Shown one piece after another: positions 1 to 12,194 of a stretch of 64,000 nt of DNA (position 1 is its first letter; each line of letters begins with the position of its first letter). The DNA lies in assembly GCA_958295665.1 (NCBI GenBank), contig OY282560.1, positions 269,801,315 to 269,865,314 on the forward strand, given 5' to 3'. The translations under genes were made by a program, and so were the position numbers. The stretch comes from Tipula vernalis. Lineage: Eukaryota > Arthropoda > Insecta > Diptera > Tipulidae. The notes beneath the pieces were generated by a model, which saw only the letters and a program-made list of their open reading frames with translations, was not told where the DNA came from and ran no database searches.

Positions 1-1580
1 ACACACTGACCATAAACCACTGGTAAGCATTATGAAAAATGAAATTAGTAAAGTGAATTCTTCAAGACTGCAGCGGATGAAACTAAAGATGATGAAATAT
101 GATCTGACAGTAAAATATATCCCGGTAAAGAGATGCACGTAGCGGATCAATTACCACGCTCTTATTTGAAAAATGAACAATGCACAGAATTTCAGGAATA
201 TGAAGAGGTAGTGCATACGATCAATATTTCACCTGAGAAAAAACAAATATTCATCGCAGCCACAGAGAATGATCCAGTTTTAAGGAAATTAATATCAACA
301 TATCAAGAAGGATGGCCAAACTGTAAATCAAAATTATCAGATGAAATAAAGTTTTATTTTAAATTAAAGAATAACATATTTTATGACGAAGGGCTACTAT
401 TTTTGGGAGATCGCATAATGGTTCCAGAAAATCTACGCAAAGAGATGCTAACTAAGTTGCATGAATCACATATTGGGATGACCAAAACTAAATTGCGGGC
501 CAGGCAAATCCTTTATTGGCCGGGAATAGATTCGGATATAGAAAATTATATCAGCAAATGTAGAATTTGTGAGAAATACCAGGCATCCAATTGTAAAGAG
601 CCTTTAAAACCACACGAAATACCAGAATTGCCCTTCCAAAAAATCGGATGTGACATAATGCAAGTGGGACCTATGGATTACCTTGTAGTAACAGATTACT
701 ATTCAAAGTGGCTTGAAATCATACCATTAAAGAATAAACAGTCTTCAGAAATCATAAATAAATTAATAATAATATTTGCTACTCATGGTATACCAAAGTT
801 TTAATAGCAGATAATATGCCGTTGGGATCAAAGGAATGCATTGATTTCAGTAACGAGTGGACTTTTGAAATACGAACGTCAAGTCCTAATTATCCAAGAT
901 GCAACGGGCAAACAGAAAGAGCTGTGCACATTGCGAAAAATTTAGTAAGAAAGGCAATAGATAACGATAAAGACATAAATTACGCACTATTAGAGTACAG
1001 GAATCACCCTGTAGCGCAGCTAAATGCTTCGCCTGCTCAAATACTAATGAGTCGGTGCACTAAAATTAAACTCCCATCCAAAGAAAGTTTGTTCCAGCCA
1101 AAAGTAATAACGAACATAAAGCGTGAATTATTGGATAATCAACAAAAAACGAAATTGCACCATGACATAAGAAAAAGAACGAGACCAGAATTTAAGCCAG
1201 GTGATTGGGTAGTATATCAAAGAAACAAGGTATGGGAACCAGCCCAGGTCACACAAAAACACAACTATCCAAGATCATATATTATAAGAAATCAGGACAA
1301 TAGAACGTTGAGACGAAATAAATTTCACTTCAGAAGATCTTCACTTAAGCCTATTATCAAAAGAGAAGATTCTGAGGGTCTCGATGAAAGCTTGACAAGA
1401 CCGATTAATATCAATACGGACGAGCAGATAGAAGATGCTCAGTCAAGTAGATTGAGTAATTCTCCTCTCTTTGTTCAGACTAGACTGGGGCGAGTATCCA
1501 GACCACCGGCTTATCAAAATTTAATAATTTTAATTCGAATTTTTTTTTTTTTTTTTAATTTCTTACATAACTATATGTAA
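1..1580 (+). pseudogene. Ty3/gypsy pol remnant: RNase H end and integrase
   Basis: The 3' part of a gypsy polyprotein, cut by the window edge. It opens in RNase H (TDHKPL at 7-24), followed by a single-base frameshift near 120 just before the linker. Positions 133-804 hold the integrase zinc finger (H..H then CRICEKYQ) and the first catalytic aspartate region (GCDIM). A second frameshift near 795-803 separates this from 816-1580, which holds the rest of the core, including NGQTERA with the catalytic glutamate, and a basic C-terminal tail. The architecture is that of Ty3/gypsy integrases; the exact clade is not resolved. Two frameshifts mean it cannot make a full product. The frame after about 1,535 is low-complexity. 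Confidence 0.85.
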
Positions 1581-1601
1581 GAAATTAAAAAAAAAAAAAA
1601 A
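1541..1601. repeat. poly-T/poly-A hairpin
   Basis: A run of T, then AATTTCTTACATA, a four-base loop and TATGTAAGAAATT followed by a run of A. The arms are essentially perfect complements of about 28 bases. It lies just after the gypsy coding end. The unit TATGTAAGAAATTAA also occurs once near 2,604 in the second copy of this element's 3' end, so the hairpin probably arose by inverted duplication of native element sequence. Confidence 0.8.
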
Positions 1602-1878
1602 TTAATTAAAATTATTAAATTTTGTTTTGGAAAGGGAGGAAATGTTAAATGTAGTAATTAAGTTATAATATTGTAAGGTAGTGAGATTATTTTGTTATAA
1701 ATATTATTACATGGTATGGTAATTCGAAAAGATACAATAGAGGATTTGAAAGGGGAGATGTTGTGTAGAAGAAGTGCATGTAAACACTAAGGTTTACATG
1801 TAACTAACTAAAGGACAAGTGGGGCAACCCCAGTAATTTAAAAGGGGGAGTCAGCCAGTTTGAATAGAGCGAACACGA
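1602..1878 (+). repeat. gypsy 3' non-coding tract, polypurine tract and LTR start
   Basis: A purine-rich stretch ending GAAAGGGGAGA at 1748-1758 is followed by TGTTGTGTAG, the expected junction between a polypurine tract and the 3' LTR. About 120 bases of putative LTR are left before LINE sequence begins near 1,880. A diverged parallel copy starts at 2,540, which supports the assignment. Confidence 0.55.
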
Positions 1879-1879
1879 T

Positions 1880-2445
1880 ATGAGAAAGAACCATACCGAA
1901 TATTGTAAGGTTAATATTATTAATAAAGATTCAAAATTAGAAATAAAGTGTATTTATTATAAAATAAATAGTAAACACAACAGTATTGCTAGTATTTACT
2001 GCCTACCGATCCTCAGTAAATTAGGAAAACGATTTGTACATGGAGGAGATTTTAATGTACAGCAAAAAATGTACAGTGGGGCTCCAGATTAACAACGATT
2101 AAGGGTAAATAACTCCTAAAAGCTATCAGGAAATGCAGTTGTGAAGCCCTGTCAACTGGAAAACCAACCTACTGGCCAACTGATCCAAACAAAGTACCAG
2201 ATCTGATTGATTTCTTCATAATAAAGAAAATATCTGTAAATTACGTACAAGTAGATCAAAGCCATGACTTAAACTCTGATCATTCACCGATACTTCTAAC
2301 GTTAAGTGAAAAAAACATTCAGAGAGGAAGAAACACATTTCTAGTAAATAATCACACTAATTGGGAATGCTTTAGACTACCGCTAGAAGAAAAAATTAAC
2401 TTAATGGTTCCATTAAAGAACGAAGAGCAATTAGACAAAGAATAA
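1880..2445 (+). pseudogene. Jockey-type LINE endonuclease fragment
   Basis: The translated pieces match the apurinic endonuclease domain of Jockey-clade LINEs: GGDFNV (catalytic aspartate and asparagine) near 2,043, then in another frame STGKPTYWP, PDLIDFF and finally SDHSPILLTL with the conserved SDH. A frameshift lies near 2,080 and the fragment ends in a stop after about 2,440. It sits between two copies of a gypsy 3' end. No reverse transcriptase follows. Confidence 0.75.
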
Positions 2446-2539
2446 AGCAATCAGCTTGGGAAAATACCCCTGAAATTAAACAAGAGCGATAAGTTACAAT
2501 ACAAAAGAACAGTCAAGTAGAAGAAATAATGTTCCGAAC

Positions 2540-2960
2540 TTTATTCAGACTAGACTAGGTCAAATATCTAAGCCTCCGGCTTATCTTGATGATTATGTAA
2601 GAAATTAAATGAATGAATCTGAATCAAATTTTTGTTTTATTTTATAGTACATAAATTATAAATGTAATGTTAAAGTAGTTATTTAAGAAATATTATTGTA
2701 TGGAGATGAATTAATTAGAAAAGACTACAACGAAGAAATTAAAAGGGAGATACTGTGTATTATACGTACATCGGGTAAAACCATTAATGTTTAATAGGTT
2801 GAAAAAGAAGTAAAAGATAGCATTTGGGAACAAGACATGAGGAGACAATGAACAACCATTGTAAACTGATATTTGATATACAATAAAATATAAATCGAAG
2901 TTCTAATAACGTGTTTAATATAACTAATGATATCTACAAGTGATGATACACCCGTATCAC
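2540..2960 (+). repeat. second, diverged copy of the gypsy 3' end
   Basis: From CAGACTAGACTAGG this tract follows the same order as 1476-1760: the end of the coding region (CCGGCTTATC), a spacer, TATTATTG, GAAAAGACTACAA and a polypurine tract AAAAGGGAGA, then TACTGTGTAT where the first copy has TGTTGTGTAG. The putative LTR that follows contains AATAAA near 2,884. The two copies differ at many positions, so they are not a recent duplication. Confidence 0.6.
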
Positions 2961-2964
2961 TATG

Positions 2965-4594
2965 AACATATTTTTTTTATTTTGAATTTGTTTTCTCACC
3001 AAATTCATTTTTTCCGTTCATTTCAATTTTTTCTGTTTCATTCTCTTAGTACAGCAGTGCAATATCCTTATTTATACTTCACCTGAATTACACTCAAAAA
3101 ATTAATGTTGAATGGTAACCCCGCGAACTATTTTTATTATTATCAAAAAATTGAGTTTTGTTGTTGCAAACAAAAATGTATTGTCAGTCAGTCCATAAAT
3201 AGAAAGCAACCATGTCATTGTAGTATTTATTAATTGGACGCGATATACATTTGTGTACATATACTCGTATTAAACTCTTAATAATTTCAAGTTTATTGTA
3301 TTTAACGCATAATTGCGATTTCTACTAGAAACATTATAAGTAAAAATAATTGTCTAGCTCTATTTATTATCCGAAATAATCTAATATTTTTAAGTAACTT
3401 GCAAAATCGGTTTGTTGCGCTTCTACGAGCTATTTCTAAATTTTGTTTTTTTCAAAATTACTAACAATGGCTAACAATTTTTTGAGTCCGCAAATAATGA
3501 GCAAGTCAAGTGAATGAATACTAACGATACTAATTTTGATTTATAAATAATCGAGTATTTGTCCCAGCATGGTTAAAAAATGTAAATAATAGAAATGCGA
3601 CAGTAACTATAAATCTCGTTTACTGTTTTAAAAATCTAATAAAATTACTTGGCTTGAACTAACCTCAATAGTATCACGATAGCGGTAGTTTTGGTTGAGA
3701 GTAACATTAATTATGTCTTGATAGTTTTAGCTATCAAGCGAGTATTTTACTTTTATTTTTTTGATTGACTAACTGTCGTGATACTCGTAGATCATTATTT
3801 TGGGCTGATAGTTAAGACAAGAAATTTTAATTTAAAATTACAGATGCGGCTTAGATAATTTACAGATGCGGCTTGCTTTTTGAATTAACAAAAAAAAAAC
3901 AGGCTAGGCTTTTTCTCGTAGCTTTGGTTATTTAATTACCGATTGTTAGAATTTGTTCTCCTAACCTGTCTAGTGTAAAACGACCTAGAAATTGAAATAG
4001 TTGTTACATGTACGTAATGTTGTTGCATAATTTTACGTTCATACATACATATGTACGAACGTGTAACAAATTTCCTTCAACAACATAAAAATATCTCTAA
4101 AGCCATAAAATAGTTTTATGACACCAAATCCATTTCCCTTAAAAAATAATAACAAAACAGAAATACATAACGTCGCCATACCATATAGTGTTAACTCACC
4201 ATAAAATACAATTTGATATTCTCTTTAAATAAATTAAATGTTTTTTATGTAATAAAAAAAAAAAAAATACGCGGTAGCCGTGAATTTAATTTTTTTTAAA
4301 CTTTTTCTCCACATACATATAAACGAATAACTCGTACAAGTATAAATACCAAAAAGAAGAAGAAACCAAAATAAAAGAAATTAAAAAGAAAATAAATAAA
4401 TAAATGATTTTTTAAGCTGAACAAAAAGAAGTCGAGAAAAAAGTTTTATTTTTATTTTATTTTTAAAGAAACATATCTTAAATGTGATGAGAACATTAAA
4501 CTTTTAAAATTTTACGTAACAAAATTCGGTTTCTTGACTTATTCCATTTTTCATTGAATTTGTTTGACATTTTTTTATTCTTAATCGCTAAAAA

Positions 4595-4602
<8 letters not shown>
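2965..4602. other. AT-rich non-coding sequence
   Basis: No credible coding region, RNA gene or repeat boundary is visible. There are short A and T runs, including an A run at 4,253-4,267. Confidence 0.6.
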
Positions 4603-4688
<86 letters not shown>

Positions 4689-4706
4689 GAGATATATATA
4701 TATATA
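4603..4706. repeat. (AT)n microsatellite
   Basis: Nearly pure alternating AT with one interruption (ACGAG) at 4,687-4,691. Open frames across it are artefacts of the repeat. Confidence 0.95.
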
Positions 4707-4719
4707 AATAAATAAGAAA

Positions 4720-5187
4720 AAAATCTTTAACTATTAATTCATAAAATTTGCCCGGCAGAGCACACACAAAAATTTGGAATAAGAAGAAACTAGATTGGAA
4801 TTTTTTTTTTGTGAATTTACTTAGACAAGAAAACACAAAGTCGGTTGTGACACGTTTTAGATATATTTTTACACAGTATTGACAGATGAGTGAGCATGTT
4901 AGGAAATTTTGCGCGACACAGAAATACAAATTAAAAGAAACCGATTAACATAACAAGTTGTCATACACAAAACACTCACAGAGAGTACAGAATATAATTT
5001 TGTAGAAAAATGTATAAATAATTTTTTTATTTGTATTTTAATGAGTCATGTAACTGCCTGTCCTTGACATTGTTTATTATTATTATTTTTATTATTTCTT
5101 TCAAGAAATTCAAAGTGAATAATTTTCTTCTTGTTATTTTTATTCGCCGTCTTCTTCTTCCACTCAGTATTATTTGTATATTTTTTA

Positions 5188-5218
<31 letters not shown>

Positions 5219-6190
5219 CTTCATTGTTGTTTCCATTTACTTTGTTGTTTTTTAAACATGGTTTTTTAATGTTGTATGGTCAACACTTATAATTTTTAAA
5301 AGGCAAATCATCTCTTTGATTTGCTTACAAAACAAAATTTGAGTCTCTTTACAATTAAAAACAAAACTTGCTACATGTTTATTGTTCCAAGAAATTTAAG
5401 GTTGTTGTTTTTATTTCCGGGAAATATTTTGTTTTGTTGTATTTTGTTGCAACACATTACAAACTCGTATTTCATTTGGGATTAATATCGAATTCTATTT
5501 CTATGTAAAAAAAGACCAACCGAATGGAATGCTCGTCCAAAAACCAAATCATGAAAATTAATTAAAATATTCTCATGTTGATCAATTATCTTCTTAAATA
5601 CAACCGATTTGCTTTGGTCCGTAGCACGCATTCCCATTCCTATCTGAAATAAAACCTGTTATTTTATTTATTTATTTATAGTATTTTATTAAGTAATTTA
5701 GTACATATTAAAAGGAAAAGCACACATGGAAACAAAGCAATCGAAACAAAAAAAAAATAATGAAGTTCCTTCCATTAGGCATAAAAACCTCTTAAATTTT
5801 TTCAAACAAATTCCACCTCATGTTTACACATTCTATTTGGAGCAGCAGCTCATTAACAATTAAATGTACAGCACGAGGTGAAATAAGATTAAAAATTAGC
5901 AATAATAACAATGGTAATAAAAATAAATTAAAACACTACGTATTGCCCATCAATCACGCCACTCCAAAAATTTTGACTTAAATAATTTTACCGATCCTAA
6001 CCTCTTAATTTTCAATGGAATTGAATTCCAAAGGAAACTCCTCTAACATAAAATGATTTATTTAACGACCTACAACAATTTTTCGTCGGAATTAGGCGGA
6101 AGTTAGAGGAATGAAACCTACTAAACACTAATTTCGTATACAGATAACAAGGCTCCTTAGCTTTGAAAAGTAAAAAGACAAAAGCGAAAT
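4720..6190. other. AT-rich non-coding sequence with a T run
   Basis: Contains a T homopolymer of about 30 bases at 5,183-5,213. Short open frames on both strands are low-complexity. No gene is supported. Confidence 0.55.
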
Positions 6191-6215
6191 TCGTAAAAAA
6201 TACATAAACTACAAC

Positions 6216-7165
6216 CTAAAACAAGGCTAGACTAAGCAGAAATATGATTGAACTTCCTAGTACCAAAAATAAACCTATACAAGTACAAGCATTGAAACAT
6301 CTTTGGAGAACATTCATATTTTCCTGAAGCATACCGAATAAAACTATGTCACCGTAAAATAAATGAGGAAGAAGATAAGAAAAAAACAATTTTTTCCTAA
6401 ATTGACTATCAGAAAATCCTACTACTTTATACAAACAACTAAGCATGCCAAAGACACTCTTACTAATACTAAGTGGTCACCCCAAGTAAGAGTTTTGTTA
6501 ATAACTAAGCCTAAATCCCTAACAGAGTTTGAATACTCAATTAGCGAACTCTACAGAAAAATACTAGGAAATATTATTTGTATTTAAAACGAGCCAGTTA
6601 GAGACAGACCAACTAACGATATTACTTAAATCTTCATTTATCAGAGAAATATTCCTAACAATAGAATCCTAATCTAAACGACAATTTCTATATATTTGAA
6701 CGACATCAGCGAAAATATGAAATGAACAATGTTTAATGGAGGATTCTATGTTATTTATGTACATAGAAAATAATAGCCCAGCACTGAACCCTAAGGCACG
6801 CCGGGGGCAATTTCAGGAAGGAAATCAGACAAAGAATTGTCAAAAAAAAAACTGCCTGAGAACGATTAGAAAGATAGTTAAAAATCAATTTGGCAGCAGA
6901 AAGCGAAAATCTAATCTGAGATAACAGTTTATTAAAAAGAATTCTGTGATTAATAGAATCAAAGGCCTTAGAAAAATCTAACAAAGTTAAAGAAGTTAAT
7001 TCCCTATTATTCATATTACGCCCTAATATCATCACATACATTTAATAACGCAGTAGAAGTCCTATGAAATTTTCTAAACCCAGATTGGAAGCAACTAATT
7101 AAACTTTTGCTATGTAAATGCGATTGAATTTGATTTTTAACAACTATCTCGATATTTTAAATACT
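6216..7165 (-). pseudogene. LINE reverse transcriptase relic
   Basis: Read on the minus strand from about 7,165: QSGFR with a following T-A-L motif, then LLDFSKAFDSINHRIL (RT block with the first catalytic aspartate), FNYLSNRSQAV, and a frameshifted P-G-V-like block near 6,790. Further on, 6446-6216 gives SYLLPHLFYGD, the thumb region that follows the RT domain in CR1/Jockey-like LINEs. The catalytic F-A-D-D block between about 6,760 and 6,450 is too decayed to read. Upstream (endonuclease) parts are absent, consistent with 5' truncation. Confidence 0.7.
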
Positions 7166-7169
7166 CGAG

Positions 7170-8033
7170 CTTAATGTCAGCGGCAACCTTCGACATCTCT
7201 ATAGTTGATAGGAAAACATTTGTATTGTAGATCTTGAATTGAACGTGCTTGTGCAAAACTTAATATGGAAAATAAAAGTGGTGTTTATGTTAATGGTAAT
7301 TTCAGGAACATGGATTACAGTAATTAGAAGGGGACGATTAAATGAACTTTATGAATAAAGAGAAAATGGATAATTTGGATTATTGCTCAATTTTGCAGAA
7401 ATTTAGGTACAAGTCATCTGCAGACGAGCACACAAGTAATATTATAGATTAACGGCTAAAGCGCTCACAGAATAAGCGAAAGCCATGTGGCAGTAGAAAG
7501 AAAGAAGAACGAGCAAGAAGTCCGCTCCTACATTGGTCAGCTAAGCGGCTAAGTAGCCCAACAAACTATATTGGTGAGGGATCCAGACGAAGTTTCAACC
7601 GTAATCCCGCCGAGAGGAATGGGTTTCACGAGAAAGATCAGGTGAGCAAATAACTAATTTTTATGTTTCACCTTTTTCGTAATTTAAATTCCCCCATGAT
7701 TTGGTTCACGATTCCGCATTCACTCTACCATATAAACGAGTCAGCCATTGCTGATACCTATATATTTTCGTCTTGTTTTGCCGCAATCGATATGCATGTA
7801 CATTGCTCGGCATAGCGTAAGCGCGACAGTTGTCATTTTAACATTTTTTCCTAAGAACGGAGAAGCCGTGCATTTTTCGGGAATATGAACTTTCATTAAT
7901 TTCATTAAAATATAATATTGCGTGTTGTTTCATTGTTTATTATTTTTTTGTTCGCTGTTATTTAATTCACGTCGAGATTACGGGTCTACAAATTGCGCGA
8001 AGTATAGTGAAGTGAGTTTTACAAAAATTACCG
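7170..8033 (+). other. leader region of the CsRn1-like gypsy element
   Basis: Precedes the gag fragments. TTGGTGAGGGATCCAGACGA at 7,573-7,592 is placed where a primer binding site would be and resembles the TGGTGA start of tRNA-Trp-type sites used by CsRn1 elements. I could not identify a matching 5' LTR, so this is tentative. The stretch 7,640-8,030 is otherwise featureless. Confidence 0.3.
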
Positions 8034-9102
8034 ATGTCCACGAACGAGACCTCATCAGGTGCCGCAAATGTAATGAACGAAGCCACATCGCAAGCCTCTT
8101 CTGGAATGCAAGCTTCAAGTAGCGACCAGGTACAGGAAATGGAGTTACTAATACAAGCAGCAATGCGAAGGGTGTTAGCCAAAGCTAATTGCATAAGTAG
8201 ACCGACACAGTCGGAAACCGCCCAGCACTAGAAAGTACAGAATCACATGCCACTGCAGCGTCGCCTCAATCCACAATGTCCGCCGCACCTTCAATGTCAG
8301 CGGTCTCATTACGAATAGTGCTGTTAACATCTCAGGATCCTCGATTGTGGTTCCACATGGTCGAAGCCCAATTCGAGTTGAGCCGGGTAACAAGGGAAAC
8401 CACTAAGCATCACCATCAACGCGTAAGCAGTGAAGCCAGCGACATAACGTGGAACCGCTGTCCTAAACACCGTACTTGGACCTGAAAAAAGCAATCCTAG
8501 ACAGATTGGGAGAATCACGACAGACGCAGATTCACCGACTTCTGCGGGGCATTGAGTTGTGCGACATGAAGACATCTCAATTGCTCCGATAGTTGAAAGC
8601 CAGCGGTGGATCTGCCGTCAGCGGCGGATTGATTAAAACACTGTGGCTAAAAAGTTTGCCACCACGGGCTCAGGAAATATTCTCCCCAACCGCCGAAGCG
8701 TTGTCCGCCACGAAATTATCAGAGTTAGCTGATCGACTATTGGAGACGGTGACGCAGTCTCAGGTACTAGCCGTCGCAGCTGAAAGTCCGAGTAACCTAA
8801 ACAACAACTTCGCCAACCAGATTAACGCCACCAGGAGAAGATTGGACCAGATGGACATAAATCAACAGAGGCGAAACCAGAGCCAAGGACGAGCACGAAG
8901 TCAGTCGACACATAGAGGATCCGGACGAAGGCTGACACCAGGACCAAAGGAGGAGGATAACAGCAGCACACCGCGATTATACTACTACCACCATCGGTTC
9001 CAAGAGGCAGCCCGGAATTGTCCCAATTGCACACACTGGGAAGAGTACAAATCAAAAACTAAAAGCACCTATGCATTCGGCGACGTGCTCCAATCAAGGT
9101 AA
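8034..9102 (+). pseudogene. gag of a CsRn1-like gypsy retrotransposon
   Basis: Three overlapping frames make up one gag. 8034-8228 is an acidic N-terminus starting MSTNETSSG. 8276-8400 contains DPRLWFHMVEAQFELS, which matches the capsid start of CsRn1/Kabuki-type gag (P-x-L-W-F-x-x-V-E). 8593-9102 contains LWLKSLPPRAQEIF, the matching W-L-x-x-L-P block, and an arginine-rich tail. Stops and frameshifts occur near 8,230, 8,420-8,590 and 9,100. No zinc knuckle is expected in this clade, and only a weak cysteine cluster (RNCPNC) is seen. Confidence 0.75.
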
Positions 9103-9109
9103 CAGCTGT

Positions 9110-10197
9110 CGCCTCAAAATTTACGACCCAACAACAAACACGAGCTATCTCATCGATACAGAGGCGGACGTTTCTGTCATACCCGTACCTTAACAACAGT
9201 CGAATATCCAACATACGGATTTACATTTTTATGCTGCAAATGGCGCCAAATTAAAAACCTACGGAAACCGCAGGATCATCATGGATTTGGGCCTACGCCG
9301 ACAGTTCCAGTGGCCATTTATCATAGCCGAAGTCACGATGCCAATATTCGGAGCCGATTTCTTAAAAGAAACGGGTCTTGTCGTCGACATTCAACATGGT
9401 CGGTTAATCGACCCTATCACTACGCTCTTCTCTGTGGCAACGAGAACTAAAGAAGCAGCACCTACAGTACGAATAATAGGAAACACAAATTTGGACACTA
9501 GGATAGCAAAATTATTGCAGAAGTTCGCATTTGTAACAAACGAGAGTCAGACACAGAAACAAACGAAGCATCAAGTCACACATCAAATTGACAAAAGGCC
9601 CTCCGGTATTCGCCAGGCCGCGGCGGTTGAGTGTCGAAAAACTGGAGATAGCGAGGAAAGTTTTCCGGTAAATGATAGACCAGGGCATCTGTAGACGATC
9701 AGACAGCCCATGGGCCAGCCCGTTACATCTAGTGCAAAAGAAAAACGGAGAGTGGAGGCCGTGCGGAGACTATCGGGCACTGAATAAAGCGATAGTGCCA
9801 GACCGATACCCCCATTCCGTATATCACGGATTTCGTCCAACAGTTGGAGGGCACAACGGTTTTCTCAACGATAGGAAGGCGACATAGCAGAAACGGCAAT
9901 CTCTACCCTATTTGGGTTGTATGAATTCGTCCGCATGACATTCGGTTTAAGAAATGCCGGAAATACGTTCCAGTGTTTCATGCATTCCATTCTACAGGGG
10001 CTAGATTACTGTTTTAGCTACCTGGACGACGTGCTCATCGCATCACACTCGATGGAGGAACATGTAGAGCATCTGGAAGAAATTTTCTCACGGCTAAGCA
10101 CGAATGGTTTGATAATCAACATAGAGAAATGCAAGTTCGCCAAAAACAAAATTACATATTTAGGACACGAGGTTTGCAGTGAAGGGATAAAACTGAT
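9110..10197 (+). pseudogene. protease and reverse transcriptase of the same gypsy element
   Basis: The aspartic protease is readable near 9,155-9,175 as DTEADVSVIPV, where the canonical DTG has become DTE; the later IFGADFL block (9,341-9,361) is intact. A stop follows shortly after the active site. RT begins near 9,600 with a frameshift at about 9,660, then WASPLHLVQKKNGEWRPCGD and YRALN (9,710-9,790), a disrupted middle (9,830-9,900), and 9917-10197 with FGLRNAGNTFQ and the catalytic YLDD (10,018-10,030). It is cut after EGIKL by a solo LTR. Confidence 0.8.
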
Positions 10198-10931
10198 TGT
10201 TTGTACCAAGGCTTTGGATTCCACAATAAAATTAAACCCGGTACAAATTTGAAGGTGCGATAAACCTTTGGTGTGTTTTGTTCTCAAAGCAAAATAAATA
10301 AATAAAACTTTGTTGTATAATGGTTATACAAAATGGTGGTAGGTAAATTTATTATTTTTAATTATGATGTGAACACTTCGGTTGTTGGTTTAAAAAAAAG
10401 TTTTAATTATAATAAAAATGGAATTTTTTACAATATTTCTAGTTGGTTTAGTTTATGATAGGTGGCCAATATTATAGTTAAGCTATAAAGTTACTGAACG
10501 CACCCGCTTATTTCAATTGAATTATAAAATATGTTTTAACATTTGTAAGGTTTAAATAAGTTGTCAAATTAGAATTTAATTTTAGTAAACAATGCAAAAA
10601 AAAAAGGTTAGATAAAGTGTTATTAAATTAAAATGTAAATTAATTCAAGTTTGTTTATAATTAATTCAGGACACACATATGCAGCAATAGTTTGTAATAT
10701 CAAATCAACGTAAGTAATTAAGTTTAAATATGTATTAAGTTTGATTCTAGTTGGAAATAAATTTTACGTAAACATTTTTCTTATAAGATTTTAGGTTAAG
10801 ATATTATACAACAACAATATGAATATAATGGATTAAATTCAAATGTTTAAAGATAAGTAATAAAATAAATTTTAAGATTAATTCTAATTGGTGTTTTGTT
10901 TTCAGTTTTCTTGCCAGCAGTGGCTCCAACA
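10198..10931. mobile_element. solo LTR inserted in RT
   Basis: A 734-bp AT-rich block that starts TGTTTGTACC and ends GGCTCCAACA (TG...CA), flanked by the 5-bp direct repeat CTGAT at 10,193-10,197 and 10,932-10,936. Removing it and one copy of CTGAT restores a continuous reading of the interrupted RT frame. It holds no coding sequence. TG...CA ends and a 5-bp duplication are what a solo LTR leaves after LTR-LTR recombination. The family is unknown. Confidence 0.75.
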
Positions 10932-11940
10932 CTGATCCCAGAGCGCATCGAAGAAATTAGCAAGCTTCTCTTCGAATAAGCGTCGGTTTTTGGGCATAAT
11001 AAATTTCTATAGAATATTTGTACCAAATATAAGTCGAAATCAATCCATACTGAACGAATACCTCAGAGGCAGCCGAAAAAACCACACAAAAGTAATCGAA
11101 TGGACAGAAGCAGCTGAGGACGCGTTCAACTTAGCGAAGAAGCAGCTGAGCGAAGCGACTATGTTGGTTCACCCGTCGGCAACAGCGAAACTATCAATGA
11201 TGGTCGACGCCTCCGACACAGCGGTGGGAGCGGTAATACAACAACAAGGTCAAGAAGTCGACGCGGCATGGAAACCACTACAATGTTTTTCGTCGAAATT
11301 ATCCCCTGCACAGCAGAGATATAGCGCTTACGATAGGGAACTGTTAGCAATTTATACCGCAGTCAAGAGATTCAAACATCTCATAGAGGGCCGAATAGTC
11401 ACAATTTTCACAGATCATAAACCACTGGTATATGCGTTTAACCAAAATTTAGATAAAGCGTCAGATACCTGGACTACATTAATGCCGGGCATTAACAGAG
11501 ACGTACGGCGAATGGTCCAGTGCTGCATAGCCTGCCAAAAAGCAAAAGTGACAAGACAAACAAAAAGCCCTATCGGAAAATTCACACCTGTCAGCAAGCG
11601 GTTCCACGAGATTCATATGGACATAGTCGGTCCACTACCAATCTCCAAAGGACAGCGATATTGCATAACGATAATAGACCGGTTCACAAGGTGGACTGAG
11701 GCAGTTCCTGTGCCAGGCATACGAGCCGAAACCATTGCAAGGGCAGTGCTAAGCCACTGGATCGCACGTTTCGGGGTCCCAACGTTCATAGTCACCGACC
11801 AACGATCATAATTCGAATCGGATTTGTTCGCTGAATTCGCCAGGACGTTGGGATTCGAGCGTAAAAGGACCACAGCCTACAACCCGAAATGCAACGGGTT
11901 CATAGAAAGGTGGCACAGGACACTGAAAGCAGCAATAATG
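10932..11940 (+). pseudogene. RNase H and integrase of the CsRn1-like element
   Basis: After the solo LTR the pol frame resumes with IPERIEEI, then a frameshift, then 10990-11811. This holds the RT connection ([10 protein letters not shown]), RNase H ([32 protein letters not shown]) and the integrase core ([25 protein letters not shown]). An internal deletion near 11,460-11,490 fuses mid-RNase H straight to the second half of the integrase zinc finger (C-C-I-A-C). A nonsense codon (TAA at 11,808-11,810, replacing a glutamine codon) follows FIVTD. The frame continues to NPKCNGFIERWHRT with the catalytic glutamate. Confidence 0.85.
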
Positions 11941-12108
11941 TTTACTTTATTAATTTTTTTGTTGAATATTAATTAATTCATGTAATATCTAATATGCTAC
12001 CGGTGATTAGACCATTTTAAGTGTGTTTCGATTAACACGAGAAGTATATTAGTATTTACGAACAGTAATTCAACGAAACTGACTAATAGATAGAATTCTA
12101 TTTATTTA

Positions 12109-12180
12109 ATTATATGATTTTAATATGTTTCGAAGATTGTAATAGAAGGACAATCTTCGAAACACATTAAAATCATATAA
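12109..12180. repeat. perfect-stem hairpin
   Basis: TTATATGATTTTAATATGTT followed by TCGAAGATTGT, a nine-base loop and the complementary arm ACAATCTTCGAAACAC and onward, with one mismatch. The stem is about 31 bp. Confidence 0.8.
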
Positions 12181-12194
12181 GCAATAATTGTAGT

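Noticed and set aside
4588..4929. 113-codon minus-strand frame
   Set aside because: Half of it is the (AT)n microsatellite read as alternating I and Y; the rest has no domain.
5027..5255. Overlapping frames on both strands near 5.1 kb
   Set aside because: Dominated by a T homopolymer; compositionally biased and without domain.
7922..8231. Several short overlapping frames (7,922-8,194)
   Set aside because: Only the frame starting at 8,034 matches a gag N-terminus; the others are shadows.
9110..10287. Minus-strand frames opposite gypsy pol (9,583-9,840 and 10,018-10,287)
   Set aside because: Shadows of the plus-strand protease and RT, with no domain of their own.
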